Shown here in pieces: positions 36,827 through 48,288 of a DNA stretch of 64,000 nucleotides; the stretch's first letter is position 1, and the number at the start of each line of letters is the position of its first letter. Below the pieces are notes generated by a model, which did no database searches, was not told where the DNA came from, and was given only the letters and a program-made list of their open reading frames with translations. The position numbers and the translations under genes are program-made. Source of the stretch: Tribonema minus (lineage: Eukaryota; Sar; Xanthophyceae; Tribonematales; Tribonemataceae); contig JAFCMP010000357.1 of NCBI GenBank assembly GCA_017506865.1, positions 563,001 to 627,000 on the forward strand. The letters run 5' to 3'.

Positions 36827-38908
36827 GTCATCAACAGGACATGAGACGACAGCAGCAGCGACACCAAGCAGGAGATGCGCACAAGCCACAGCTGTTGTCG
36901 GTTTGTGTGTAGCAGGTGCCACCCGTGACCAGGCAGAGCTTCAGTCGAAGTGTGCGCAGGCGTGTGTGTGGCCAGCATGGCGTGGCCCATATGTTCTCAT
37001 TTCACAAACAACCACGTGTCAAAGCAATGAGTCAGGCAGTTGCTGTCGAGGGAACAGACAACTACCAACACAGGGATCAGCGTGATCTGTTGTCCTTCTA
37101 TATACATCTGTGAATGCACGAGCATCTCTTGATTTCTGTCGTACATTTATTTTGTGCTCTGCTCTTTGTTCTGTTGCACTGCTGCTGTTGCGTTGATCAG
37201 CATTGCTGTTGCTCTGACAAGCAAGCTGTGGACAAACTGCACTTGTTGAGCGCCAGTTCTTGTCAGACGTATAGATTTCAGTCATGCACTCATTGTGCTC
37301 TGTATCATTGTTTGCACTGCTGTGCATTGCACTGTCACTCCAGCACGTTGTGATCTTCAAGTTCAACGTTGTACTACGGACACGTTTCGAGTGCGATTCC
37401 CACATCCATCGCCACTTGCAATGGATGCCCGCACTTGAAAGGTGTCAGAAAGTCTGATTCTGCCTTGGGCGTTGCCGATCAATCACAATGAATCGCTGGC
37501 GGCCCTCCTCTGACTGCAGCAGTGATCAACAACAAAGGGCAGCGAGCGCGGGTGGGGGGGACTACAGGCCAAGAGTCACACACTGTGGTTGCACACACCA
37601 TGCACATGTCGTGAAGTGGCTGAGTCATCAAAAACCTGAAGGTCTGCCCTTTTTCATTGTAGCACCACCACAGCATGGGAGCTGTCAATGATCGGATTCG
37701 CTGAGCGTTGGAGAGTGGATGATCACATTTGATCAGGCATCGTACGCTGTGCTGCCTAGCAGTATCCACCATTGCTGCGCGCCGCTGGGTCACTGGCAGC
37801 CTAGGTAAGTGCTTGAGGTTGTTGCAGGTCCGTGAGGCGCCGCGTTCGACGTTCACAGCGACGTGGCCACACACAGCGGGCACGTGCACGTGCTGCCCGC
37901 CTCACCGCCGGGATCGATCAACCGCGTGCTGGATTCGGGCCGCTAACTCATCTACGTGACAGAGGCGTGCTCGTGCGTCAGGCGTCAGCGCCCGCTGCTG
38001 GCAGTGCGTTGTTGGCTACACCACGCTCCGCTGTCAGACCACACAGAGAGCCCTGAACCAGCACATGCTTGGTGTTCGGTGCGATGCCAACTGCAGGGTC
38101 TTGCCGCCAGGTGCGGCCTGCTCGCAGATGTCGGCCGTGTCCGCCCCGCCCGCCCACCGCTGCATGCGCGCGCAGGTGTTTGTGCGTCCAGCAGCGGCAG
38201 CGTGCGCAGCGCGACGTCGACGATGCGGGTCTCCATGAGGTTTGCGTCTGCGGCGGGTAGAAGAGGCACGCGCTGGCGGCGGCAGCGGTAGCTACGGGCT
38301 GCGGGCTGCCCGCGCGTCGCGGACACACTTGAAGGTGATGTATTTCTGCGCATTATGCTTCCCGGCTACGTCCCCTCGTGCTGACGCTCACTTGTGTCAG
38401 GCAGAATCCACTCCCCGGGAGAGATGCCTCACTCGCAGGGCTCTCTCCGCAACTCCCAGTCTCCACGGCGGCGCCGCAGCGAACAGTTCTTCAGCAAGCC
38501 GGGTCTGGAGCACTGGAGCACTGTCAAGTAGTGATGGATGTCTAATGTCTGCTGCTTGAGGTCGCGCCCGGGGTACTGCATGCTGCTTTAAAAAAGCACA
38601 GAGTTTTTCGGAGGAGAAAAAGTTCAACGTTGAACTACTTCCATGTTCCTCCTCAAAGTGTAGCCACGCGTTTAGAACTCACACCCTGACAGGAGGCTGA
38701 GGCTGAGCTCTATCTGGCGGTAGAAGCCGTCAGTTGGCCTCGCTCTCATCACTCTCGGTCTCGTTTAAGCGCGCACGTCCCTTACACTTCTGCGCTGGAC
38801 GGAGAGAGCTCATCTGGTGCTTCAAGAACCCGCCACTCAATTGCAGGAGCAGTTAGCAGGGTGAGCGAAGGTGTGCACACCAGCAGGCGAGCAGGCTAGC
38901 AGGCAGCA
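36827..38908. other. Intergenic region with a GC-rich block of unclear status
   Basis: The stretch 37.1-37.8 kb looks like 3' UTR and spacer. Between about 37.83 and 38.33 kb the DNA is GC-rich and open in several frames on both strands. On the minus strand, patches such as METRIVDVALRTLPLLDA and ADTADICEQAAPGGKTL look protein-like but lie in different frames, suggesting a decayed gene or chance. No model is supported. Confidence 0.4.
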
Positions 38909-39376
38909 ATGTCCTACATCTCCTACGACATCATGTGCGACAGCGCGTCCCCGGGGGGCTGCAGTAGCGGCTACAGCTCTTCTGGCGGATGTGTCCCTGT
39001 TCTTCATCATCGCGCCATGGCCACCGGCAACAAACAGCACACACTCGCCCGCAGCACGAGCAGGAGCTGCCGCCTGCACCTGGAGCTAGAGTATTTCCAG
39101 GAGGACTCCACTCCCATCAGCATCCCTCGCAGCCCGTGCAGCGACTCCGAGCGGGAGCTGGAGCTCACCAGCGAGGCTGCAGCTCGCTGCGCTCTGACGC
39201 AGATGTTCAACCGTGTCGCTCGCAAGAGAGGGCTCGTCTCGCCCACGCCCGACGAGGAGGCAGCCCTGGAGCGATTCGTGGGCAAGTGCAAGGAGGCAGC
39301 TAGCGAGGAGGGCCCGGGCGTCACCTGTTGCCGCTCGTCAACTGACGAATTGCTGTTCGATTTGGAGCTCGCGTAG
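38909..39376 (+). CDS. Intronless 155-residue protein, unknown
   Basis: A single frame from ATG at 38909 to TAG at 39374-39376, beginning MSYISYDIMCDSASPGGC. A Ser/Gly/Cys-rich N-terminus (to about residue 35) is followed by a charged, more structured part: LHLELEYFQEDSTPISIP, then LTSEAAARCALTQMFNRVAR and DEEAALERFVGKCKEA helices. It ends TDELLFDLELA. There is no signal peptide or membrane segment. Biased amino-acid composition and helix-like periodicity argue for real coding. The absence of introns is unusual among its neighbours and could indicate a recent or retroposed gene. I do not recognise the family. Confidence 0.55.
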   Translation: MSYISYDIMCDSASPGGCSSGYSSSGGCVPVLHHRAMATGNKQHTLARSTSRSCRLHLELEYFQEDSTPISIPRSPCSDSERELELTSEAAARCALTQMFNRVARKRGLVSPTPDEEAALERFVGKCKEAASEEGPGVTCCRSSTDELLFDLELA

Positions 39377-41244
39377 CCCCAGCTTTGGAGGGAGGGCGCG
39401 CTGGAGGGTGGCAATGATTGCTCTCACGAGGGTAAGACACACCACGGCGCGGAGCGGGGCCACATATCAGCGACGTGATCAGCCGTCGCGGTTAGGCCCC
39501 CCACCTTCCTCCTTAGAAAGCCACCAGGCTACACACCTCACACCTCAAGTCTCCTACTCTGTGCGTGCCGACACATTACCGCTGTTGGGTTATATACGCC
39601 AAGCACACGTGTGTTCTCAGTCTCTTTCCCCACTATACCCCTTTTACCACCATTCGACCGATACATCCGCAACCCTTAAAAGGAAGCGAGGGTGACAGGT
39701 GGAGGGAAGGTACAGACGTGGATTGCCTTTGGGCCACATTCCCCAGGCTCACTCCACTTGACCCCTTGCGTCGCAAGAGTGTGTGGGATGGAAAAGGTAC
39801 GCTAGCGATACTATACTACATACTTCTATATTGGGAGGCGTTTTCCCTGGTGAGTGGGCGCGAGGGCGCATAGAGCTAGCCTACAGCTACACAAGCAAGC
39901 ACTCCTAGACGCACACACAACGCGCTCCAAAGCGAGCCAGCTCTAGACGCCTAGACGATGAGACGGCAATACAGACACGGTGACATGAACACGCACATGC
40001 AGTGCAATAGTCAGGGCCCTAGTACGTGTCTGTCTGTTTGTGTGTACCTGCCCGCTTGTTGAGCGCTGTCTTGTGTGCGTTATGGACGTGCGTTCCCTCA
40101 GTTATGGGGTGCACAGCTGCGCATGCAATATGCAAGGGCATGGTGTCTCTTGCATGCAATTGTATGCTTCATGGTATGCAGGACACTCAAGATCGTTTTA
40201 TCGGTGTGACACACGAAGCTCACTACACATGCGTCGCTGTAGCTGAGCGCAGGCAAGGTCTCAGACGACAGGTTCTGCCTGTATACAGTGTGAACCCCCT
40301 ATAGGTGCTGCGCTCTGTCTCCTCCAATTGTGATGGGTGCGACTTTTAATGCCACCCTTGCACAAACTCATGCTACGCAGCTAGCTGCACAGGTGAGATT
40401 TGGGACCGAGCAGAATTAGACGTCATGATGAAGCTGCTGATGTAAGCAAGTACACGTCCTGCAAAAGCGTGGGCTGATGTATGCACATGTCCTTTAGAGC
40501 GGTGGGTTCATGGTAGGTACCATATCAACAACTTCTGTTTTCTTGTCGTCGCCTCTGTAACCAGACCACACGTCCGCATGCGTTGACCTTGAAAACATGA
40601 AATATCTAGCTTATCTGTTGAACAACGGTTAAGCATATGACTGTCCTGTCACCCAAAGTGTCATTGCTGTAACCCGCCTGCAAGCTGCATATGCACCACT
40701 GTGCATTCGTTTCCTCCAGCATCAGTGCAGTGAAGAAGCTTCCAGTCTGTCCATGAATGCAGCTTTACTTTGCTGGTCCACAATCAAGTCCTATAATAAC
40801 ATGGGCTATGTTGATCTGGCACCAGCCAATTTGCTCTGCAAGCTGACGAGCGCCGGTATGTTTCTGCTTGTTTGTGTTGACTTTTGCGCATCTACAAACG
40901 CTTCTTTGCAACTCCTACCACATGACTGCACGGCATTGACAGCATGCATGGCAATATGAGCTTGTTTTCCAGGGCAACAAAATATACTTCAAGTGACAAA
41001 CATGACATGTCGCGACAGCTGCCTGCATGATGATGCGCACTGTAAAACTGGTATGCCATTCCCCTCTCGCACACGCACATTTAACTACAAGGTCGTATCT
41101 GCAAAGCCCCTGTCGCTGCAACAGCTATTCCAATACATCAGCTCCACCTCCTGGGGGACTGCACCCTCAACACCACCAGCAAACCCCTTGTGATATCCTG
41201 CCGCCGCTGCGCCCCCCCCCCCCCACCCCCCCTCCCGCCTGGGC
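39377..41244. other. Intergenic region, nothing recognised
   Basis: This lies between the 155-residue gene and the 3' end of the complex I gene. Several short frames exist on both strands without family resemblance. A C-tract of about 14 bases lies near 41213-41226. Confidence 0.45.
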
Positions 41245-44200
41245 TCAGTGGTACCCGCGAGTGCGCGCAAAGTGGCCTCCCTTGCGGTACCGGTAGAGGT
41301 AGGAGAAGGCCACGTCCTCAATGCGTGTGGGCTTGATGTCAAAGTGCTCAAAGGTGAGCGCATCTGCGCGACCCGTCAGGTCCGGCATGACAACGTCCAT
41401 GTGCTGGCGCTTTGCGTCCTCCATGCAGAAGTGGGGGCCGCGCGGGTTCAGGACCGGCAGCTGCAAGGGCAACACGCAAAGAAAGAGAGTAATGTGACAA
41501 GTCAGCGACGTGCTGTTTCACTGCGATGTTGTTGGCACAGTACACATGTGTGCGTGGCTCCAAAGCATGGTCAAGGACGATCGTGATGTAACTACACAAT
41601 GCCACTCCACAAGGGCCTTACGATCGAAGCAACACGGCTGGCATCTACTGCGCAGCTGTGACATCTGCTGCGCATTAGTGAGCACAGGCAAGTGCAGGTC
41701 ATGACATACCCTATGATTTATGACTCATGACCCATGCTTTTTGCTGATGATAAATCATTACGCAGCAGCAGCAGCACATGTGACTGACCCTTTCCCAGAA
41801 TGCGCCAATCTTCTCCAGCGGTTCGTGGGGGACGCCCACAACGCGCGGCTCCAGACCCGTGATGTCATTGACAAAGGTCGACAACTGCAGCGCAGAGAGC
41901 AATGTACAGTTCCTTTCAAGTTAGTGGATCCATGAAGCCGTGTTAGTGATAGTGATGGTGCTTATCGACGCGTTCCTACATGATGCGACAAAGTTTCATC
42001 AAAAAATAACCGACTCTCTGTGTGTCAATGCATGCAAACAATGCAGCCCGCGGGCCGTGTGCAAGAACGCGGTTCTGGGTGCAGTTGCCCAACAGCATCA
42101 GGCACATGGCAGGAGAAGGACAACTCATCGGATTCATGGAACGCATGTTGGCACTGTCTCGTCCCGCTTGTATACTTGCTGTTTTCACGCTGTGGCCATA
42201 CATGAAAACATACCGCTGCATGTGATCCATGCGCAAGAGACAGCGTCCAAATTGCAGCAGCGGGGACAATTTGGCTTCTGAGTCTGTGAGGGGGTGGCAT
42301 ACTTTTAACTACAGTCAGCAGGGCAACTATGACTTCAGAGCAGCCACAGCAGTACGGGCATGACAATGCATTCTGTAAACCAAATTGACAATGCTCAAAG
42401 CTATAGACTAGAACACGTGCACATGGCTCAGCTATGGCCAAATGCTGTGGGCTCTGGCTCTGAGAGCCAATGCATTAGCGTGCACAAGGCTTCTACTTGT
42501 TGCCGATGAAAGCTGCAGAGACTGCTCAGTCACGGTGACTCAACCTGTGTTGCCATGGCTGCCGAGCGACCTCTCACACTTAACAGTTTGTGCTGCCCCG
42601 AATGTAGCGCTCACTGAATCGATGTAGCGCAAGTGCATGCACGTGCTGTACGATGCTCTTCCTGCTGCGTGAAACGCCCATCTGTGGCACCCCTGAGGCC
42701 CTTAAGTGTATACCCCTGTGCATGCCCTTGTGTTCACTATACCATACATACCTCCCTCCATGTGTACTCGTGGGGGCCAGCGAGTTCAAGAGTCTTGCCC
42801 TCCACGCGCAGCCTGTCGTCCTGCCAGTCGTTGTCCACACACGCCACTATGGCCTCCGCAACGTCCTGCACCCACACCGGCTGCAGCAGGTGCTCGCCGC
42901 CATCGGCCAGGGGCAGGAAGAAGTAGCGGCTGCCAAAATCTGCCAGCTGAAGAAACAGGAGGGCATATGGGGGGGGGGGTCAGGTGAAGTGCACACAGCT
43001 GGAGAGAGTGGCAAGTAGGTGACGAGAGGGGGGGGGGAGGGGGGGGGGGGATTCACATGGTGCGGATGGTTGCCATCTTCCCATGGATAGTGACACTTGT
43101 GACCGTTAAATGCAGACTTGATGGCCCAGTGCGTGTTTACACGAGGGCATGGGCACACAAAGGGTTGTGAAGGACTGCTGGGTTCATGGGCTGTGGCCAT
43201 TGCACACTAAAACGGGTGGCTGCTGCAACAATGAATCCGACAATCACGATATGCCGTGGCATTATCGTAGCATATCCAATGGATTCCATACAGGTGGCAG
43301 GCATTCGACAACAGCGTCATCGCGGCTAACACTGACGAGAGCACTTGCAGACTGAGTCGATAGTCAATTCTTAACTCACTCGGCGATCCCTCCCAAGTGA
43401 CCGCATTGCGAGCAAGAAAAAATACAACTTCAAGCCGTGACTCACCCAGTTGAGGAAGCGGTCCTCGTCGCCAAACATGGGCGCGGGGCGCACGATGGTG
43501 GCATCGGGGAACTCGCGCCTCACAAACTCCTCGCCGCGCGCCTTGGTGCGTGCCCACGATGAGTCGCTGTGCTCATCGGCGGCCATGCCAGACACGTGTA
43601 TCAGCTGCCGCACGCCCATCTCCGTTGAGAGTTTGGCCAGATGCGCGGGCCACTCCTCGTGGATCTCCGCAAAGCCGTAGTTGATGCGCGATTTGGTGCC
43701 GTCCTGGGGTGGTGCGGTGGCGGCGGGTGGCGCACATTGCAGATTCAACAGAGAGGAAATTGGAGCACTTTCTACTGGCAGCGTGTTTTTGGGCACCGTC
43801 AGGTTTTCCAGCTGCATGGCAGGTGACTGAGGGCAGCTGTTGCGCGTGTTTATGCAGAATGCTGCCAATTCTCGCTCTGCTGCATCTTTCAACAGGCGTG
43901 AGCTGCGCCCCACATTGCCAGAGGCAGTCGCGGAAGTCAACAGCACATACAGCCTGTATCAGCATGGGACATTGACGCAACGTCCATGAACGTGGTCTGT
44001 AAGGCAGGCGGTGTGCAGACGTTCATTCTGGTCAACGTTCAACAACCTCCTGCGCCTGCTCAACCTGGTGACCTTTTGCCCAGGACATACACATGAACAA
44101 CTGGTGCATTACTCACCGCACGGCGCGTCTTCATGATGTGCTTGGTCTCATAGTACTTCCCCACCAGGTTGATAACTATGTCAGACTCGCCAATGGCCTG

Positions 44201-44803
44201 CCTGACACTGGTCTCGTCCCTGATGGAGTAGAATGGAAAGTGGGCATCGCCCAGGGAGAACATGGGCTTGAGGTGGCGGATCTCCATTTCACAGCCCCTG
44301 TTGGGCATGTTCGTCCTGGCTTTCAGCTGACCTGTTTGAGTGGTAGTCAAAGGTGCAGCAGAAGAGACATTGTGTAGTCTAGTTGGTCACTGAGATTACT
44401 TCATCACGGTTTCAAACCCAGGCGAGGATTTGTTGAGAGAGATGACCTCTTGTACTTAAAAGCATCTCACAAGTACCTCCAGGCACAGACATAGCCACGC
44501 AGGTGGCGATGATTCATACGCTGCATCCAGCTCGCAAAGCAAGCAACACGCATCAAGGACGAAACAACACGCAATCATGAAAGCCGATAAGCACGTCCGT
44601 ATGGCGAGGCGTGCGGCATGGCAAGACCACCGCACACAACTTCAGCCTTGCCGCTCACCTAGGCGAGACGCCACATACCGCCCCAGGAAGCCCGTGGCAC
44701 CGAAGATGGTGATTTTGGCAAACCTGCCCGCGCCATACAGATAGGTGGGCTGACCCGTCGCCTTGAGGGCCTGAGACACCTGCAGAGCGGTGCTCATGCT
44801 CAT
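41245..44803 (-). CDS. NDUFA9: Mitochondrial complex I subunit, NDUFA9/39-kDa type (atypical SDR)
   Basis: Six exons in 5'-3' order: 44803-44659, 44331-44117, 43703-43446, 42946-42752, 41884-41789, 41460-41245. Phases close to 374 residues, close to the family length. A Rossmann nucleotide-binding motif FGATGFLGRY (G35-x2-G38-x2-G41) follows a short N-terminal extension that may include the mitochondrial presequence. Family blocks include EIRHLKPMFSLGD, DIVINLVGKYYETKH, LIHVSGMAADEHSDS, VRPAPMFGDEDRFLNW, QPVWVQDVAEAIVAC, and a C-terminal YRYRKGGHFARTRGYH. The protein is an accessory NADPH-binding subunit at the Q-module/membrane-arm junction and is not catalytic. The usual YxxxK reads WARTK here. 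It is divergent from the GH10 gene, with 97 bp between start codons. Confidence 0.9.
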
Positions 44804-44900
44804 GCTGCCTGCCCCTCGCCTCCTAGCAGCAGCCCACTGGCACTTCGAAAATGAAAGCTTGAAGTTAAGTGAGATTGTGAAGTTGCCCCCATCTCTCTGG
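44804..44900. promoter_or_regulatory. Very short divergent promoter between NDUFA9 and GH10
   Basis: Only 97 bp separate the two ATGs. It contains GCTTGAAGTTAAGTG-like AT-richer sequence. Unless one gene begins upstream inside the other, both transcripts must start from here or from overlapping positions. Confidence 0.5.
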
Positions 44901-47498
44901 ATGGCGGAAGCGGGAACTCTGAGGGCGCTCGCGGACGCGCGAGCTCGGCCCGTGCATGTTGGCGCTGCAGTATGGCCAGACCACATCTACAACGAACCGG
45001 ACACGTACGGCACCATTCTGCCCCGAGAGTTCAATAGCATCACCCTGGAGGCACACCACAAGTGGGATCACCTGCTGGTCGACCAGCGCACTGCAGCAGT
45101 CTACAACTGGGAGATTGTAAGTTTTTCCTGGGCTTGAAAACCTCTGTACATGCTGCCAGAGCACAGCGAGGCGCCGCATGCTGCGTCCTTCGCCTTGCCA
45201 GCGCGACAGAACGCGATTGGATCATGTTGCCCTTTTGAGTTGCGCTCCGCAAACCTTCGGCCTGCGGTTTCTGGCAGCTGCAGCCTCATTGCTTGCATGA
45301 ACAGCCACTCAAGGCCAGTGTTGTATTCACCGTCTCTGCTGATACTTGCTTGTTGTGTACACTCCAGGCGGATCGCACTGTGGAATATGCAGAGCAGCAC
45401 AGGATGGCTGTCAAGGGGCATACATTATGCTGGCCGGAGCACCTTCCTGAATTTGCCAAAGCATTGTCGAAGGCGAAGCTGAGGGAAGCTCTGCTGGATC
45501 ACATCAACCAGACCATGCGGCATTATTTGGTGAGCAGATTGGCTGCTTGCGATGTACCGAGGGTTTGTGAATGGTAGCAGTGATATTAGAGGAGCTGCGA
45601 CTGCATGCGTGGGCTTGGTTGTCTCCACTGCTGTGGCAAATGACGTTGTGACAGCTGCCAGAACTTTACATATAAGATACAAAGCGTTGTCTATGTTTTC
45701 TGCCACATGATATGATCCCAACACACCCATTACGCGGGTGTGATCCAAGTGCCCTCGTGCGTCGACACTATTCAACGCTCTTCAATATTGCTGTGTTTAG
45801 CCTGTTTCACGCCGCCTGTGCAACCCTTGTCCACCAAGCACGTGCATCTTGCAAGTGACACTCTTCTGCACTGCCCCGCCTGCAATGCCGCAGGGGCGTG
45901 TGGCATCGTGGGATGTTGTCAACGAGTCGTTTGCGTCCAATGGCAGCGGGCGGCCCACCAACAGCGCGCTGGCAACGCACTTTGGCGATGAGTACGTGAA
46001 GGACGCCTTTGTTGCCGCACACCAGGCCGACCCGAACTGCAAGCTGCTGTACAATGACTGCACCATCATGGCCGCAGGCTTCCGAAAGGTACGGTGCACC
46101 GTTTGGTCAATGATGCAAATGATTGCAGGGTGGAAGCCATTGTTGATGGAGAGACGAAGCGACCTGACAGTGCGCTGCGCACTTGGGAAGAGCAACGTGA
46201 CATATGGTACTTGAAGTACATGTCTGCCAATGCCAGTCCAGAGTGCACTACATCCTGCAGCCCATGCTATGCAGCAACCGCCTTCCGGCGTGCCTGTCAC
46301 CCTCACTGCTCCCTGCCACTGGCTCTGACGCTGCGTTCTGCCACAGTCTGAAGCCGTGTACCGCATGGTGGAGGGTCTGGTGAAGAGTGGCACGCCTATC
46401 AACGGCATTGGGTTCCAGGGGCACATAGACGCAGCCGGCGGGGGGGAGTGGGGACCGCCTAAGCCTGCGGCACTGCGGACCAATATCAGGCGCTACAAAA
46501 AGCTCGGGCTCAGCTGCAACATCAGCGAAATGGATGTGCGCTGTTCTGGCGTGATTGGGTGAGTGCAGTGACGGCAACGGCTCATAAGATTGAAGGAAAG
46601 GCCGGCGCGCCATATCTGTGCCTCCGGCTGACCCATCATGCTGATGTCAAACACTACATTGCAATAAACAACATTTCATGTGATGCAGTGCTTAAAGCGT
46701 TGACTCTGATGACTTTGCGTATGCAGCGGTCTAGCAGCTGGCATTGCAACCCATGTGCATACCGCGCGCCATTGTGCTGTCAAGAAGGATTTGCGCCCTT
46801 GGCCGTAGAATCTTGATGCATACATGCACACACGTCCTTCTGTGAGCACTGATGTGTTTTATCCTGCCACCATGCTCAGGAACGAGGCTGTGAGGGACAA
46901 GGCAGCAGCTGCCGTGTACTCCACAGTGCTCAGCACCTGCCTGGCGGAGCCCAACTTTGATGGAGTCACGTTCTGGGTAAGTTCACATGCTGCTGCTAAG
47001 CACGCTGCTACGTTGTGTACTTGCTGCTACATCGCACTGGGACAACTGTCGACTCATTGGGCGCATGTACGTATGTGGGGCCGTCGACATGTATCGAGCA
47101 TAGTCTATGATACTTTTGATGTAATTTGATTGTGCATTTGGTTGGGCGCCCGATTTTGTATGATCTAGTACTTCTTTACTAGCGACAATGCAGCAACTGT
47201 CGCACTTGAGCCAATCAGCCAGTAAACTTGCCATCCTGAGCAGAGCTCAAAGCGCTTGTTTCCCTTGGCCGCTATGTACGTACTGCAGGGCTTCACCGAC
47301 AAACACAGCTGGATCAATGGCTTCTTTGGCCCTGACAGGCCGCTGCTATATGACGACAACTACCGCCCCAAGGCCCAGTATGACGCTGTGGCTAATGCGC
47401 TGTCTGGTGGCGAGGGACAGGCAGCCTCAGCCTCAGGCTCGAGCTCTGTCAAAGGCCGTTTGACACAGCTTGGGAAGAAGCTGATGCCCAAGAAGTGA
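44901..47498 (+). CDS. GH10 endo-1,4-beta-xylanase-like protein
   Basis: Six exons: 44901-45116, 45368-45529, 45894-46088, 46347-46558, 46880-46976, 47289-47498. Phases close to 363 residues. GH10 enzymes cleave internal beta-1,4-xylosidic bonds with a retaining mechanism on a TIM barrel. Landmarks are REFNSITLEAHHKWD, AVKGHTLCWPEHLPEF, WDVVNES (acid/base Glu137), LLYNDCTI, INGIGFQGHID, NISEMDVR (nucleophile Glu252), DGVTFWGFTDKHSW and LLYDDNYRPKAQYDAV. Both catalytic glutamates are present, so an active hydrolase is likely. The GHTLVWH block reads GHTLCWP. No signal peptide is seen from this ATG. An in-frame ATG at 44796 would overlap exon 1 of NDUFA9 and still give no classical signal. The C-terminus is Ser-rich and then basic (GKKLMPKK). 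Confidence 0.88.
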
Positions 47499-48288
47499 CA
47501 TAGATTGGCATGCCGCGCGCATTTCAGGCGCAGCGTTATTTTTCGGGCGTGCGCTTGAGTTGGTTGAGGTGGTATGTGCACCCACCCGGCAGTTTTCTAC
47601 AGTCCTACTATCAGGTGTGACGCACTGAGAAGCGGCAGCTTGCGCTGACAGAGTTTACACACAGGTGGCCACACCAGTCGAGAGGCACAGGCTATGCAAG
47701 GATGCAAATAGGCAGTAAATGGTTCCAGGTGATGATGTTGAAATTTGCAACTACTCGTGTTGTGGACACTGAAGATGCAACTCTTTCCTACCTGGTGTCC
47801 GGCTTGGTGGATGTCCGGGTGTTTTCTGAATGGTACTGTCTTGTAGTCACAGCGCACGCATAAGCACTCCCACTGCTACATGCAAAGCATAATAGAAGTC
47901 TTACTTCAAGTTTGAAGTCCAGCCCAGCATTCTGAGCTGTGAACTGTTGTATGCGTGCCATGTTGGGATGCATTGTGCTAACTTTATGGTAAGCATTGAT
48001 GTATGATGCACACTGTGCAACACACACAAAATTGACACTGTTGATGCATCAAGAATAGGTTGCCAGCAGGCTTCCAACAGTGTGGCACCATGTCTTGAAA
48101 AAGATGCCAACCAGGTCATCATCACACTGTGGTGGTGTGTGCGTGCACTGAGGACAGAAACAGCAGCAGCAGAATCTACAACAGCCTTTAATATGTATGG
48201 ACACACACGTGAGTCTAGGTTGTGTCACCATATGCATTGATGCCCAATGGCATTCCTCCAACATAGTCGCCTGCATAGGCATGATGCA
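47499..48288. other. Convergent intergenic stretch between GH10 and PDI
   Basis: The two flanking genes end here from opposite sides, so it holds both 3' UTRs. No coding signal was seen. Confidence 0.5.

Noticed and set aside
37985..38353. Minus-strand 122-codon frame as a real gene
   Set aside because: Protein-like patches change frame, no splice partners were found, and the opposite strand is equally open.
42025..42281. Extra minus-strand exon between NDUFA9 exons 4 and 5
   Set aside because: Open frames exist, but the known exons already join in phase 0 and match the family without an insertion.
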